A stretch of DNA of 50,861 bases from Clostridia bacterium (GTDB lineage Bacteria > Bacillota > Clostridia > Oscillospirales > CAG-272). The notes under the pieces were generated by a model. The model ran no database searches and was not told where the DNA came from. It saw nothing but the letters and a program-made list of their open reading frames with translations. Position 1 is the first letter of the stretch; every line of letters starts with the position of its first letter. A program made the position numbers and the translations under genes. Of the stretch, positions 7,753-17,322 are shown one piece after another. The stretch is taken from the NCBI GenBank assembly GCA_017453305.1, contig JAFTKJ010000008.1, positions 1 to 50,861 of the forward strand, written 5' to 3'.

Positions 7753-8666
7753 GCGTGTACCTCCAAAAGCTTCATAATCAGCGCCATGCGAACGATCTTA
7801 CCGTTGAATACCTGCTTGAAATAGCAAGCACGTGGATCATCGTCGATGGCTACCGCAATTTCGTTGACACGCGGCAGGGGGTGCATGATGGAAAGATCCG
7901 CTTTTGCACTCTTCAGCTTATCGGGAGTCAGGATGTAGCTGTCCTTCAATCGCAGATAGTCCTCCTCGTTGAAGAAGCGCTCACGCTGTACGCGCGTCAT
8001 GTACAAAATATCCAACTCGGGCATAACAGACATCAGATCGGTGGTCTGCACGTAATCAATTCCATTTTTATCCAGCACGTCGGTTCTGATATAACCGGGA
8101 ACGGTCAGCTCCTCGGGAGAGATGAGCACGATCTTGATTCCCGTATAGCGGGAAAGTGCCGAAATGAGGGAATGCACGGTTCTGCCAAACTTGAGGTCTC
8201 CGCAAAAGCCGACGGTCAGATTGTCAAGTCTTCCCTTTTCGCGCGAAATTGTCAAAAGGTCGGTCAAGGTCTGGGTGGGGTGGTTGTGTCCGCCGTCGCC
8301 CGCGTTGATCACGGGAATGGTCGCGTTCATGGAAGCAACCAAGGGTGCGCCCTCTTTAGGATGACGCATAGCAATGATGTCGGCATAGCAGGAAACTGTC
8401 TTTGCCGTATCCGCCACGCTCTCCCCCTTTGCCGCGGAGGAAGATCCTCCGCTGGAAACGGAAAGTACGTTGCCACCCAGCTCATACATAGCCGCCTCAA
8501 AGCTCAGACGCGTACGGGTGGAGGGCTCGAAAAAGAGCGTTGCCAATTTCTTGCCGCGGCAGACCTCTGCGTATTTTTTAGGATTTTCGATGATATCGTT
8601 CGCCGTTTGGATCAACTCGTCGATCTCGGCAGGCGACAGATCCTGAATATCAATCAAGCTTCTCAT
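7749..8666 (-). CDS. pyrB: Aspartate carbamoyltransferase catalytic subunit
   Basis: 305 residues, usual length. It joins carbamoyl phosphate and aspartate to carbamoyl aspartate. [13 protein letters not shown] is the carbamoyl-phosphate signature, HPTQTLTDL and HPLPRVNEI are further active-site loops. It lies 38 bp after pyrE and overlaps pyrI by 4 bp. Confidence 0.97.
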   Translation of the reverse strand: MRSLIDIQDLSPAEIDELIQTANDIIENPKKYAEVCRGKKLATLFFEPSTRTRLSFEAAMYELGGNVLSVSSGGSSSAAKGESVADTAKTVSCYADIIAMRHPKEGAPLVASMNATIPVINAGDGGHNHPTQTLTDLLTISREKGRLDNLTVGFCGDLKFGRTVHSLISALSRYTGIKIVLISPEELTVPGYIRTDVLDKNGIDYVQTTDLMSVMPELDILYMTRVQRERFFNEEDYLRLKDSYILTPDKLKSAKADLSIMHPLPRVNEIAVAIDDDPRACYFKQVFNGKIVRMALIMKLLEVHA

Positions 8667-8704
8667 ATCATTTTCTCCGTATTATCAAGGATTTTTTTGA
8701 AAAC

Positions 8705-9361
8705 TTACGCCTTGGCACCGTTTACTGCCAGGTACTTTTTGATGCGCTCAACGTTCTCGGCGTTCTTTTCGTCCTCTTCCAGATACTCAATAATGTCGTA
8801 AACGTCAACGATGGAGTAGACCGGGAAGCCGAACTGCTCCTCGATTTCCTGCATAGCGCCCTTTTCGCCCTGTCCCTTTTCCTTACGGTCTACCATGATA
8901 AAGGTTGCGGCAACCTTGACGTTTTCCAGGTGGGAAAGGATCTCCATACTCTCGCGAATTGCGGTTCCTGCAGTGATAACGTCCTCGATGATAACGACCT
9001 CCTCACCAGCGGTGGGAACGTAGCCGACGAATACGCCGCCCTCGCCGTGGTCCTTGACCTCCTTGCGGTTGAAGAAGAAGGGGACGTTGAGACCGTTCTT
9101 GGAAAGTGCAACAGCGGCGGAAACAGAGAGCGAAATACCCTTGTAAGCAGGCCCGTAAAGAACTGCGGGCTTTTTGCCCAGCTTTTCAAAATATGCCTTT
9201 GCGTAAAACTCACCGAGCGTTGCAATGTCGTTGCCCGTTTTGATCATACCGGCGTTAATAAAGTAGGGGATCTTTCTGCCGCTTTTTGCGGTAAAATCAC
9301 CAAACTTGAGTACGCCTGCGCTCTCTAAAAACTGTATAAATTCTCTTTTGTAAGCTTCCAT
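8705..9361 (-). CDS. pyrE: Orotate phosphoribosyltransferase
   Basis: 218 residues. It transfers ribose-phosphate from PRPP to orotate, giving OMP. The PRPP loop VVIIEDVITAGTAIRES is intact, and YGPAYKGISL is the conserved substrate region. The acidic/Lys-rich C-terminus is slightly longer than in the shortest bacterial forms. It follows pyrF by 18 bp, the enzyme that uses its product. Confidence 0.97.
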   Translation of the reverse strand: MEAYKREFIQFLESAGVLKFGDFTAKSGRKIPYFINAGMIKTGNDIATLGEFYAKAYFEKLGKKPAVLYGPAYKGISLSVSAAVALSKNGLNVPFFFNRKEVKDHGEGGVFVGYVPTAGEEVVIIEDVITAGTAIRESMEILSHLENVKVAATFIMVDRKEKGQGEKGAMQEIEEQFGFPVYSIVDVYDIIEYLEEDEKNAENVERIKKYLAVNGAKA

Positions 9362-9379
9362 AAATCTGTTTCTCCTCTC

Positions 9380-10078
9380 TTAATCTACAAATTCTGCAAC
9401 GCAACGCTCGTATGCAGCAACGGGATCTGCTGCTGCCGTGATGGGTCTGCCCACAACGATGTAGTCGGAGCCGATCTTCTTTGCTTCGGCGGGAGTCATA
9501 ACTCTCTTTTGGTCGCCGATATCACCGTCTGCAAAACGCACGCCGGGCGTCACGGTCAAAAAGCCGTTGCCGCATCTTTCGTGCACCTTGCCTGCCTCCA
9601 AAGGAGAGCAAACAACGCCGTCAAGCCCTGCCTTTTTGGCGTTGGAGGCGTAGTGCATAACGACCTCGGCAATGGGCTCCTTGATCAAAAGATCGGTCTC
9701 CATGCTCTCCTGATCGGTGGAGGTCAGCTGCGTGACCGCGATCAGAAGCGGACGGGTGCCATCAGGACGCGTCAAGCCCTCAATGGCAGCCTCCATCATA
9801 CGGCAGGTGCCTGCCGCGTGCAGGTTGGTCATATCAACGTCAAGTCGAGAAAGAACCGCCATCGACTTTTTAACGGTGTTGGGAATGTCGTGGAGCTTAA
9901 GATCGAGGAAGATCTTGTGCCCTCTCTTTTTGATCTCGCGCACGATAGAAGGTCCCTCGGCATAGTAAAGCTCCATGCCAATCTTTACAAACGGCTTTCT
10001 GCCGGTGAATTGATCCAAAAATGCAAATGTTTTTTCCGCGCTGTCAAAATCACACGCGATGATTACGTCTTTTCCCAT
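9380..10078 (-). CDS. pyrF: Orotidine 5'-phosphate decarboxylase
   Basis: 232 residues, the type-1 TIM-barrel length. It decarboxylates OMP to UMP, the last step. The catalytic Asp-Lys-Asp array is visible in [12 protein letters not shown]. The phosphate-gripping C-terminal motif is [11 protein letters not shown]. It lies 57 bp after the alpha/beta hydrolase and 18 bp before pyrE. Confidence 0.97.
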   Translation of the reverse strand: MGKDVIIACDFDSAEKTFAFLDQFTGRKPFVKIGMELYYAEGPSIVREIKKRGHKIFLDLKLHDIPNTVKKSMAVLSRLDVDMTNLHAAGTCRMMEAAIEGLTRPDGTRPLLIAVTQLTSTDQESMETDLLIKEPIAEVVMHYASNAKKAGLDGVVCSPLEAGKVHERCGNGFLTVTPGVRFADGDIGDQKRVMTPAEAKKIGSDYIVVGRPITAAADPVAAYERCVAEFVD

Positions 10079-10135
10079 AGTTCTGTATCTCCTTTATTTT
10101 TTCATACGTATTTGATCACAAAGGGGTCCCCTCGT

Positions 10136-10951
10136 TCACGCCTCCGCCTTCGACAGGCTCTCCGCCCATGCGACGGCTTGCTCCACCCATTTGGCAATTG
10201 CGGGATTATTCCACTTTGCAACGCCGCATTCGGTAATGCGGTTCCCAAGCGCCGCGCCGTGGGGCGCGTCGGGATAAATATGCATCTCGTACAGCACGTC
10301 CGCATCGGCATATGCCCACGCCAAAGCGAGCGCATTTTTGACGTCCACGATCTGATCGTTCGCCGTGTGCATGATGAACGCGGGAGCACTGTCTGCATCC
10401 ACGTGACGCTCAATACTGCATGCATCCAGCATCTCTTGTGACGGTGTGTCGGAACAAAGCAAGTTGTTGAACGAGATCGCATGATACGCCGCCGAAATGA
10501 CGGGATAGATCAGCATTACACCGGTCGGCTTGTTGTAGCCGTACGGCATGTCGAGTGCCGCCTGCACCTCGGGTAGCTTCCAGAGCACGCCACTCGATGC
10601 CGCAAGATGTCCGCCTGCCGAAAAGCCAACCGTAAAGACCGCGTTCGGATCGATATTGTATTCATCTGCGCAGTCCCTGATCTGCTTGATCGCGCGCGCG
10701 ACCTCGATCAACTGTGCGGGAAACGGCTTTTTTCGTCCCACCGTGTAGTGAAGGACAAAGGCATTGTATCCGTGTGGCAAAAATGCCATGGCGATCGGCT
10801 CCCCCTCGCGATCGGAGCAAACGTTGCTGTACCCTCCGCCGGGGATCACAAGGATCGCCTTGCGCGTAAAATCACCGACACGGTCGGCAATATACGCGTC
10901 CATATATACGCTCTCGTCAGTGGGCGAGAGCGGAATTTTCTCAAATCTCAT
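10136..10951 (-). CDS. Alpha/beta hydrolase (esterase-like) inside the pyr operon
   Basis: 271 residues. A complete triad can be proposed: Ser111 in GFSAGG, Asp199 in TANDQIV, His231 in DAPHGAAL. VIPGGGYSN is the oxyanion region. This matches the BD-FAE/acetyl-xylan-esterase-like group. There is no signal peptide, so it should be cytosolic. It starts 10 bp after the pyrD stop with only a weak ribosome site, so translation is probably coupled, and it precedes pyrF by 57 bp. No pyrimidine enzyme of this fold is expected here. Substrate unknown. Confidence 0.85.
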   Translation of the reverse strand: MRFEKIPLSPTDESVYMDAYIADRVGDFTRKAILVIPGGGYSNVCSDREGEPIAMAFLPHGYNAFVLHYTVGRKKPFPAQLIEVARAIKQIRDCADEYNIDPNAVFTVGFSAGGHLAASSGVLWKLPEVQAALDMPYGYNKPTGVMLIYPVISAAYHAISFNNLLCSDTPSQEMLDACSIERHVDADSAPAFIMHTANDQIVDVKNALALAWAYADADVLYEMHIYPDAPHGAALGNRITECGVAKWNNPAIAKWVEQAVAWAESLSKAEA

Positions 10952-10961
10952 GTCCGATCAC

Positions 10962-11870
10962 TCACGCAATGCCGATGATCTCGGAAAGGCTCTTGATCCC
11001 GTACTTCTCCATTACGCGAGGCAGATCTGCCACGATGTCGCGTGAAGCGTAGGGGTTGACAAGGTTGGCAGCGCCCACCTCAACGGCGGTAGCGCCCGCC
11101 ATCATCAGCTCCAGAACGTCCTCGGCAGTCGTCACGCCGCCCATACCGACAACGGGAATTTTGACCGCGTGCGCGACCTGATATACCATTCTCACCGCTA
11201 CGGGGAAAATGGCACTTCCCGAAAAGCCGCCCATCTTGTTGGCAATGACGGGGGCTTTTTTGCGCAGATCGATGCGCATGCCAAGCAACGTGTTGATCAG
11301 ACTGATGCCGTCCGCGCCTGCCTCTTCGCATGCCTTAGCGATAGAAACGATGTCAGAGACGTTGGGCGAGAGTTTGATAATGATCGGCTTTTTGGTCACC
11401 GCCTTGACCGCGCGCGTAACCTCTGCCGCCGCCTCGGGCTGCGTGCCAAAGCTCATACCGCCACCGTGCACGTTGGGACAGCTGACGTTGACCTCCAGCC
11501 AACCAACCTGCTCCTCTTGATCCAATTTTTCGCAGGTGTAGGCGTAATCTTCTACCGAAAAGCCGCTGACGTTTGCCATAACGGGTTTGTGGAAGCACTT
11601 TTTTAATTTGGGAAGCTCCTCGGAGATCACCTTCTCCACACCGGGATTCTGCAAGCCGACGGCGTTGATCATGCCGGCAGTGCACTCCGCAATGCGGGGC
11701 GTTGGATTGCCGAAGCGGGGATCCTTGGTGGTTCCCTTAAATGAGAACGTACCGAGGCAGTTGATGTCGTACAGCTCGGCAAACTCGTAGCCGTAGCCAA
11801 AGCAGCCGCTGGCGGGAATGATAGGATTGTCCATTTCGATCCCGCAGAGCGTGACCTTTAATTCTGCCAT
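10962..11870 (-). CDS. pyrD: Dihydroorotate dehydrogenase, class 1B catalytic subunit
   Basis: 302 residues from ATG at 11870. The frame is open further upstream, but that part overlaps pyrK, and AGGAGGAGATCTT precedes this ATG. It oxidises dihydroorotate to orotate on FMN. NVSCPNVHGGGMSFG contains the class 1 catalytic Cys, and VGMGGVTTAED and AVEVGAANL are FMN phosphate sites. It overlaps pyrK by 13 bp: the PyrD-PyrK heterotetramer uses NAD+ as acceptor. Confidence 0.96.
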   Translation of the reverse strand: MAELKVTLCGIEMDNPIIPASGCFGYGYEFAELYDINCLGTFSFKGTTKDPRFGNPTPRIAECTAGMINAVGLQNPGVEKVISEELPKLKKCFHKPVMANVSGFSVEDYAYTCEKLDQEEQVGWLEVNVSCPNVHGGGMSFGTQPEAAAEVTRAVKAVTKKPIIIKLSPNVSDIVSIAKACEEAGADGISLINTLLGMRIDLRKKAPVIANKMGGFSGSAIFPVAVRMVYQVAHAVKIPVVGMGGVTTAEDVLELMMAGATAVEVGAANLVNPYASRDIVADLPRVMEKYGIKSLSEIIGIA

Positions 11871-12595
11871 AAGATCTCCTCCTTCCTCATCACGGGGCCT
11901 TCCTTGCAGATGCGCTTGTAACCCGTGATCGTTTTGCAGGAGCAGCCCATGCATGCGCCAAAGCCGCACCCCATGCGCTCCTCAAAGCTGAACTGTCCCG
12001 ACGTGGCGGAGGCGCGATAGATCGCCTTGAGCATCGGCTCGGGACCGCAGGTGTAAAAATAAGTGTAATCGATATCCTTCATCGCGTCGGTGACAAAGCC
12101 CTTGATGCCGCGACTTCCGTCTACGGTGGTCACAAGCACCTCACAGCCAAGCGCGCGGAACTCTTCCTCGTAAAAGACCTCGTCGGCGGTGTTAAAGCCC
12201 AGCACGACCGTGACCTTTTTTCCCTGCGCCAGCAGCTTTTTTGCCAGCATATACAGGGGAGGCACGCCAACGCCGCCGCCCAAAAGGAGCGGATGCTCAC
12301 CGCTTTGCGTCAGGTCATATCCGTTGCCAAGCCCCGAAAGGACGTCCAACCGCTCCCCCTTTTGCATCAGGCTCATCTGCTCGGTTCCCTTACCGACGAT
12401 CTTATAAAGGAGCGTCAGCACGCCGTCCTCGCAATCACAAACCGAAATCGGGCGACGCAGGAACTGTCCCTCCAGCAAAATATTGACAAACTGCCCCGAG
12501 GCGGTAATGTCAGAGGTGTCGCCTTGGAGGCGCATCTTCATCACTGCGTCGGTCAAATGTGTGTTTTCAATGATCTGAAACAAGCCTTGCTTCAT
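11858..12595 (-). CDS. pyrK: Dihydroorotate dehydrogenase electron-transfer subunit
   Basis: 245 residues. A ferredoxin-reductase-like FAD domain (RRPISVCD), a pyridine-nucleotide domain (LLLGGGVGVPPLYMLA), and a C-terminal [2Fe-2S] cluster with Cys near 210, 215, 218 and 230. It passes electrons from PyrD to NAD+. ATG at 12595 lies 26 bp after carB. Confidence 0.96.
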   Translation of the reverse strand: MKQGLFQIIENTHLTDAVMKMRLQGDTSDITASGQFVNILLEGQFLRRPISVCDCEDGVLTLLYKIVGKGTEQMSLMQKGERLDVLSGLGNGYDLTQSGEHPLLLGGGVGVPPLYMLAKKLLAQGKKVTVVLGFNTADEVFYEEEFRALGCEVLVTTVDGSRGIKGFVTDAMKDIDYTYFYTCGPEPMLKAIYRASATSGQFSFEERMGCGFGACMGCSCKTITGYKRICKEGPVMRKEEILWQN

Positions 12596-12621
12596 GTCAT
12601 CTTCTCCTTTCGTGGGTCTGC

Positions 12622-15600
12622 TCAGGCGTCAATGGTGGAGATGGTTTGCGTCGTTTCCTCCAATACGTCCAGAAGTACGCGTATGGTATCCAACGCGGTA
12701 AAGAGGTTGACGTTGTTTTCGGTTGCACACAGACGGATTTCCTGACCGTCGTGCATCTGCTCCACACTGTTGATGTCGCGCGTGTTGATCACGTATTGGA
12801 TATAACCCTGGCGCAATGCCTCGGGGATCTCGTTGCTGCCGTCGCTGATCTTTTTGAGTGCGCGCGTGCGAATGCCGTTTGCCTTGAGGAACTCTGCAGT
12901 TCCCTCGGTTGCCTGAATGTTAAAGCCGAGGTTGTAGAAGCGGCGAATGAGCGGCAGTGCCTCATCCTTATCCTTGTCCGCAATGGTGGCAAGCACGGTG
13001 CCATAGTTTTGCAGCTTCATGCCGGACGCTTGCAATGCCTTGTAGAAAGCGCGGTTGAGCTTGTCATCGTAGCCGATTGCCTCACCCGTAGACTTCATTT
13101 CGGGAGAGAGGTATGCATCCAAGCCGCGGATCTTGTTGAAGGAGAACACGGGAACCTTAACGTACCAACGCTTCTTTTCGGCAGGATAGATATCAAAGAT
13201 GCCCTGCTCCTTCAGACTCTTACCGAGAATGACCTCGGTTGCAATGTCTGCTAAGCTGTAGCCCGTTGCCTTGGAGAGGAACGGAACGGTACGGGAGGAA
13301 CGAGGATTGACCTCGATGATAAATACGTTATCGTTCTTATCAACGATAAACTGAATGTTATAAAGACCGACGATGCCAATGCCAAGACCCAGCTTCTTTG
13401 CATACTGCAGAATGATGCCCTTGACCTTATTGGAAATGCTGAAGGTTGGATATACGCTGATCGAGTCACCCGAGTGGATACCGGTACGCTCTACAAGTTC
13501 CATAATGCCGGGAACGAATACGTCTCTGCCGTCGCAGATCGCGTCGACCTCGACCTCCTTACCCTGAATATAGTGGTCAACCAGAACGGGCTTGTCCGCA
13601 TCGATATCAAACGCGGTTTTGAGATACTTGCGCAGCTGATCCTCATTTGCAACGATCTGCATTGCGCGTCCGCCAAGCACAAAGCTGGGACGGACCAGAA
13701 CGGGATAACCGATGCGAGCGGCGGTTGCAACGCCATCCTCAATGGTGGATACGCCCTTGCCCTGCGGCTGGGGAATGTGCAATTCCTCCAGAATGCGCTC
13801 AAAGCTGTCGCGGTTCTCGGCACGGTCGATCGCCTCGCAATCGGTACCGATGATCTTGACACCGCGATCCATCAGGGGCTGTGCCAGGTTAATAGCGGTC
13901 TGTCCTCCAAGCGATGCAATAACACCCTCGGGCTTTTCAAAATCGATGATCGCCATAACGTCCTCGGGAGTCAGAGGCTCAAAGTAGAGCTTGTCTGCCG
14001 TGGTATAGTCGGTAGAAACGGTTTCGGGGTTATTGTTGATGATGATCGCCTCGTAGCCCGCTCTCTTGATGGTCTGCACTGCGTGCACGGTGGAGTAGTC
14101 GAACTCAACACCCTGACCGATACGGATCGGACCTGCGCCAAGCACGACGATCTTCTTTTTGTCGGTCAGTCTGGATGCATTCTCTCCCGTGTAAGAAGAG
14201 TACAGATATGCGATATATTTTCCGGTATGCATGGTATCTACCATACGGAAAGCCGGGGTAAGACCTGCCGCCTTGCGTTGGTGATAAATGGAAAGCTCGT
14301 CACTCTTCCACAGCTTTGCAATGAACGGATCCGAAAAGCCCATCTTCTTGGCTTCGGTCAGCGTTGCAAGATCGGAGACGTTGACACGCAGCTTTTCTTC
14401 CATGTCAATGATATTTTTGATCGCCTCAAGGAAGAGCTCGGTGATCTGTGTGATCTCGTGGATCTCTTTCACCGTTGCGCCGTGATAGATCAGCTCCGCA
14501 ATGGCAAAAATGTTATCCGAATGGAATTCGCGCACGTAGTCGAGCAATTCTTCCTTGTTCATGCTGTCAAACTTGGAGTGATAAATGTGATTGACACCGA
14601 TCTCCAGCGAGCGCACACCTTTGAGGAAGCTCTCCTCCAGGTTGGAGCCAATGCCCATGACCTCGCCCGTCGCCTTCATCTGTGTGCCGAGCAGGTTGGA
14701 TGCGGTGGTAAATTTATCGAACGGGAAACGCGGGAACTTGGAAACAATGTAATCGAGATGAGGCTCGATTGCCGCAGTGCCGCCCGCTACGGGGATCTCA
14801 TCAAGCGTCATACCAACTGCGATCTTTGCGGTAACGCGCGCAATGGGATAACCGCTCGCCTTGGAAGCCAATGCGGAGGAACGGGATACGCGGGGGTTGA
14901 CCTCGATGAGGTAGTATTGGCTGGAGTTCGGATCCAGCGCGAACTGTACGTTACAGCCGCCCTCGATCTTCAATTCACGAATGATCTTGATGGCGCTGTC
15001 ATTCAGCATCTTCAGATCGTGGTCGTTCAAGGAAAGGATCGGAGCTACGACAACCGAGTCACCCGTGTGAACGCCTACGGGGTCCACGTTCTCCATACCG
15101 CAAATGGTAATGGCGTTATCCTTGGAGTCACGCATGACCTCAAACTCGATCTCCTTGTAGCCCTTGACGCTCTTTTCAATCAGGACCTGGTGCACGGGAG
15201 AAAGCTTGAATGAGTTGGTGCCGACCTCGATCAGCTCTGCCTCATTGTTTGCAAAGCCGCCGCCCGTACCGCCAAGCGTAAATGCAGGGCGCAATACCAC
15301 GGGGTAACCGATGTGCTTTGCAGCCTCCTTTGCCTCCTCAAGCGAGTAGGTAATCTCGGAAGGAATGGTAGGCTCACCGATGGATTGACAAAGCTCCTTG
15401 AAGAGCTCGCGGTCCTCGGCACGTGCGATACTCTCGCTGCTCGTGCCCAAAAGCTCTACGTCGCACTCACGGAGCACGCCCTTCTTTTCCAGCTGCATTG
15501 CAAGGTTCAAGCCGGTCTGTCCGCCAATGCCGGGAACGATGGCGTCCGGTCTTTCAAAACGCAGGATCTTTGCTACGTACTCCAGCGTCAAGGGCTCCAT

Positions 15601-15795
15601 ATATACCTTGTCCGCAATGGTGGTGTCGGTCATAATGGTTGCGGGGTTGGAGTTGACGAGAATGACCTCGTAACCCTCTTCTCTCAGTGCCAGGCACGCC
15701 TGCGTACCTGCGTAGTCAAACTCCGCAGCCTGTCCGATCACAATAGGACCGGAACCGATAATCAGAATTTTTTTCAGATCTGTTCTTTTTGCCAT
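12622..15795 (-). CDS. carB: Carbamoyl-phosphate synthase large subunit
   Basis: 1057 residues, full length. Two homologous halves each hold a pre-ATP-grasp and an ATP-grasp domain: the N-terminal starts GSGPIVIGQAAEFDYAG, the second GAGPIRIGQGVEFDYS. EVNPRVSRSSALASKA and its counterpart EVNPRSSRTVPFLSKA are the metal/ATP sites. A C-terminal MGS-like allosteric domain ends the protein. It makes carbamoyl phosphate from bicarbonate, ammonia and two ATP. The partner glutaminase carA is not in the window, so it must be elsewhere. carB follows pyrC by 6 bp. Confidence 0.98.
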   Translation of the reverse strand: MAKRTDLKKILIIGSGPIVIGQAAEFDYAGTQACLALREEGYEVILVNSNPATIMTDTTIADKVYMEPLTLEYVAKILRFERPDAIVPGIGGQTGLNLAMQLEKKGVLRECDVELLGTSSESIARAEDRELFKELCQSIGEPTIPSEITYSLEEAKEAAKHIGYPVVLRPAFTLGGTGGGFANNEAELIEVGTNSFKLSPVHQVLIEKSVKGYKEIEFEVMRDSKDNAITICGMENVDPVGVHTGDSVVVAPILSLNDHDLKMLNDSAIKIIRELKIEGGCNVQFALDPNSSQYYLIEVNPRVSRSSALASKASGYPIARVTAKIAVGMTLDEIPVAGGTAAIEPHLDYIVSKFPRFPFDKFTTASNLLGTQMKATGEVMGIGSNLEESFLKGVRSLEIGVNHIYHSKFDSMNKEELLDYVREFHSDNIFAIAELIYHGATVKEIHEITQITELFLEAIKNIIDMEEKLRVNVSDLATLTEAKKMGFSDPFIAKLWKSDELSIYHQRKAAGLTPAFRMVDTMHTGKYIAYLYSSYTGENASRLTDKKKIVVLGAGPIRIGQGVEFDYSTVHAVQTIKRAGYEAIIINNNPETVSTDYTTADKLYFEPLTPEDVMAIIDFEKPEGVIASLGGQTAINLAQPLMDRGVKIIGTDCEAIDRAENRDSFERILEELHIPQPQGKGVSTIEDGVATAARIGYPVLVRPSFVLGGRAMQIVANEDQLRKYLKTAFDIDADKPVLVDHYIQGKEVEVDAICDGRDVFVPGIMELVERTGIHSGDSISVYPTFSISNKVKGIILQYAKKLGLGIGIVGLYNIQFIVDKNDNVFIIEVNPRSSRTVPFLSKATGYSLADIATEVILGKSLKEQGIFDIYPAEKKRWYVKVPVFSFNKIRGLDAYLSPEMKSTGEAIGYDDKLNRAFYKALQASGMKLQNYGTVLATIADKDKDEALPLIRRFYNLGFNIQATEGTAEFLKANGIRTRALKKISDGSNEIPEALRQGYIQYVINTRDINSVEQMHDGQEIRLCATENNVNLFTALDTIRVLLDVLEETTQTISTIDA

Positions 15796-15801
15796 GATAA
15801 C

Positions 15802-17055
15802 TCACTCCTCCGTTTTGTTTTTGCTATATACGATTTTGCCGTTATAAATTGTGAAAAGATTTTCGCCGCAGACGCTCCAGCCCTCAAAGGGGGTGGCATG
15901 TCCCATGCTGACGAACTGTGCGGGATCAATGCGATACTCGCCGCTGACGTCCCATACGGAATATCCTGCGTCCGATGTGATCTCAAAACGCTTTCGTGGA
16001 TTGATGCAAAGCACCTCCACCAATTTTTCAAGCGTCAGAACGCCCGTTTTGACCAGCTTGGTATAAAGGATCGGGAACGCCGTTTCCAAGCCGACGATAC
16101 CGAACGCGCTCTTCTCCAAGCCGCGGGATTTTTCCTCGGCAGAGTGCGGCGCGTGGTCGGTGGCGATCATATCGATCGTTCCGTCCAGAATTCCCGCAAC
16201 CAGCGCCTCTCGGTCACTCTCATCACGCAGAGGCGGATTCATCTTGAATCGCCCCTCCTCCAAAAGGTCGCGGTCGCTCATAACAAGATAGTGCGGTGCC
16301 GTTTCGCAGGTCACGTTGACGCCGCGTGCCTTTGCCGCGCGAATCAGCTCCACGCTCTCCTTTGCCGAAACGTGGCAGACGTGATAAGCGCATCCCGTCT
16401 CCTCGGCAAGCTTGAGGTCGCGCGCAATGGGTCCCCATTCGCTCTCGGAGCAAATCCCCCTGTGACCGTGCTCGGCGGCGTATTTACCGTCGTGAATGTA
16501 ACCGCCGCGCAACAGCGAATTGTCCTCGCAATGTGCAACGACGATTTTGCCAAGGCTCTTTGCGCGTATCATCAGCGCGCGCATCATCTCCTCGCTTTGC
16601 ACGCCCTTTCCGTCATCCGAAAAACCGAGCGTATCGGGAGCCATGGCGTCAAGCTCTGCCATCTCCTCGCCTGCCTGCCCCACGGTCAGGGATCCGTAGG
16701 GATAAACGGCGATCACCGCGTCGCGGCGAATGGCATCCAACTGTACCTGTAAGTGTTCCTTTGAATCCGGTACGGGATTCAAATTTGGCATAGAGCAAAC
16801 CGCCGTATAACCGCCTCTTGCCGCCGAAGCCGTGCCGCTTGCGATCGTCTCTTTATAACAAAAGCCCGGCTCGCGTAAGTGCACGTGCACGTCGCAAAAG
16901 CCGGGTAAAATGAGACAATCGGAAAAAGCAGGCATATCGGGAGCGGAAATAGGGGCAGTCTGGCAATTGGAAAAAGAAAGCACTCCACCGTTGAGAACAG
17001 CATCCTGCTTTTCAAATCCGTTTTGCTTCCACACCGTTGCGTTCCGAAAGATCAT
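15802..17055 (-). CDS. pyrC: Dihydroorotase (type I)
   Basis: 417 residues from ATG at 17055, where GAAGGAG lies 6 bases upstream. The frame is open further to 17121 without a ribosome site, so that part is 5' leader. It cyclises carbamoyl aspartate to dihydroorotate. DVHVHLREPG supplies the metal-binding HxH, and further metal or substrate residues are in HVCHVSA and IATDHAPHS. First gene of the pyr operon. Confidence 0.95.
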   Translation of the reverse strand: MIFRNATVWKQNGFEKQDAVLNGGVLSFSNCQTAPISAPDMPAFSDCLILPGFCDVHVHLREPGFCYKETIASGTASAARGGYTAVCSMPNLNPVPDSKEHLQVQLDAIRRDAVIAVYPYGSLTVGQAGEEMAELDAMAPDTLGFSDDGKGVQSEEMMRALMIRAKSLGKIVVAHCEDNSLLRGGYIHDGKYAAEHGHRGICSESEWGPIARDLKLAEETGCAYHVCHVSAKESVELIRAAKARGVNVTCETAPHYLVMSDRDLLEEGRFKMNPPLRDESDREALVAGILDGTIDMIATDHAPHSAEEKSRGLEKSAFGIVGLETAFPILYTKLVKTGVLTLEKLVEVLCINPRKRFEITSDAGYSVWDVSGEYRIDPAQFVSMGHATPFEGWSVCGENLFTIYNGKIVYSKNKTEE

Positions 17056-17165
17056 CTGCATCTCCTTCACTTTTCTTAAGAATTGACAAGAGAAGCTATG
17101 CGGCGTTGTTCCGTTCGCCATTCTGCCCGAACGGCGTCCGCATTGCCTCCATCTCTATCTATATT
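17056..17165 (-). promoter_or_regulatory. Leader of the pyr operon with hairpin and possible leader peptide
   Basis: About 105 bases between the promoter and pyrC. CCGTTCG and CGAACGG form a 7-bp stem, extended by GCGG/CCGC. A 15-codon frame (ATG at 17143, TAG at 17096) spans this hairpin and follows GGAGG, although with only 2 bp of spacing. No T-run follows, so classic attenuation is not evident, and I see no convincing PyrR-binding loop. Some leader-based control is likely but its type is unclear. Confidence 0.4.
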
Positions 17166-17194
17166 ATTATAACATATCATTTCAACAATGTCAA
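17166..17194 (-). promoter_or_regulatory. Promoter of the pyr operon
   Basis: Minus strand TTGACA (17189-17194), 17-bp spacer, TATAAT (17166-17171): full consensus, so the operon is probably strong and controlled after initiation. Confidence 0.9.
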
Positions 17195-17262
17195 TAGGTA
17201 TTTTCATACAAAAATCGAGCTTGCCCAACAACTTTTTTCTCTCATCTTCTTTTTCTTTTCTC

Positions 17263-17291
17263 TCGACATAGCCATAATTCTGTGCTATAAT
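17263..17291 (+). promoter_or_regulatory. Promoter of the MFS transporter gene
   Basis: TCGACA (17263-17268), 17-bp spacer, TATAAT (17286-17291). The gene starts 31 bp downstream after AAGAGGAG. Confidence 0.85.
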
Positions 17292-17322
17292 AATGTCATG
17301 ACTACATTAAGAGGAGTAAAAA

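Noticed and set aside
13474-15213. 579-residue plus-strand frame opposite carB
   Set aside because: Antisense shadow of a clear full-length CarB; no motif, ribosome site or promoter.
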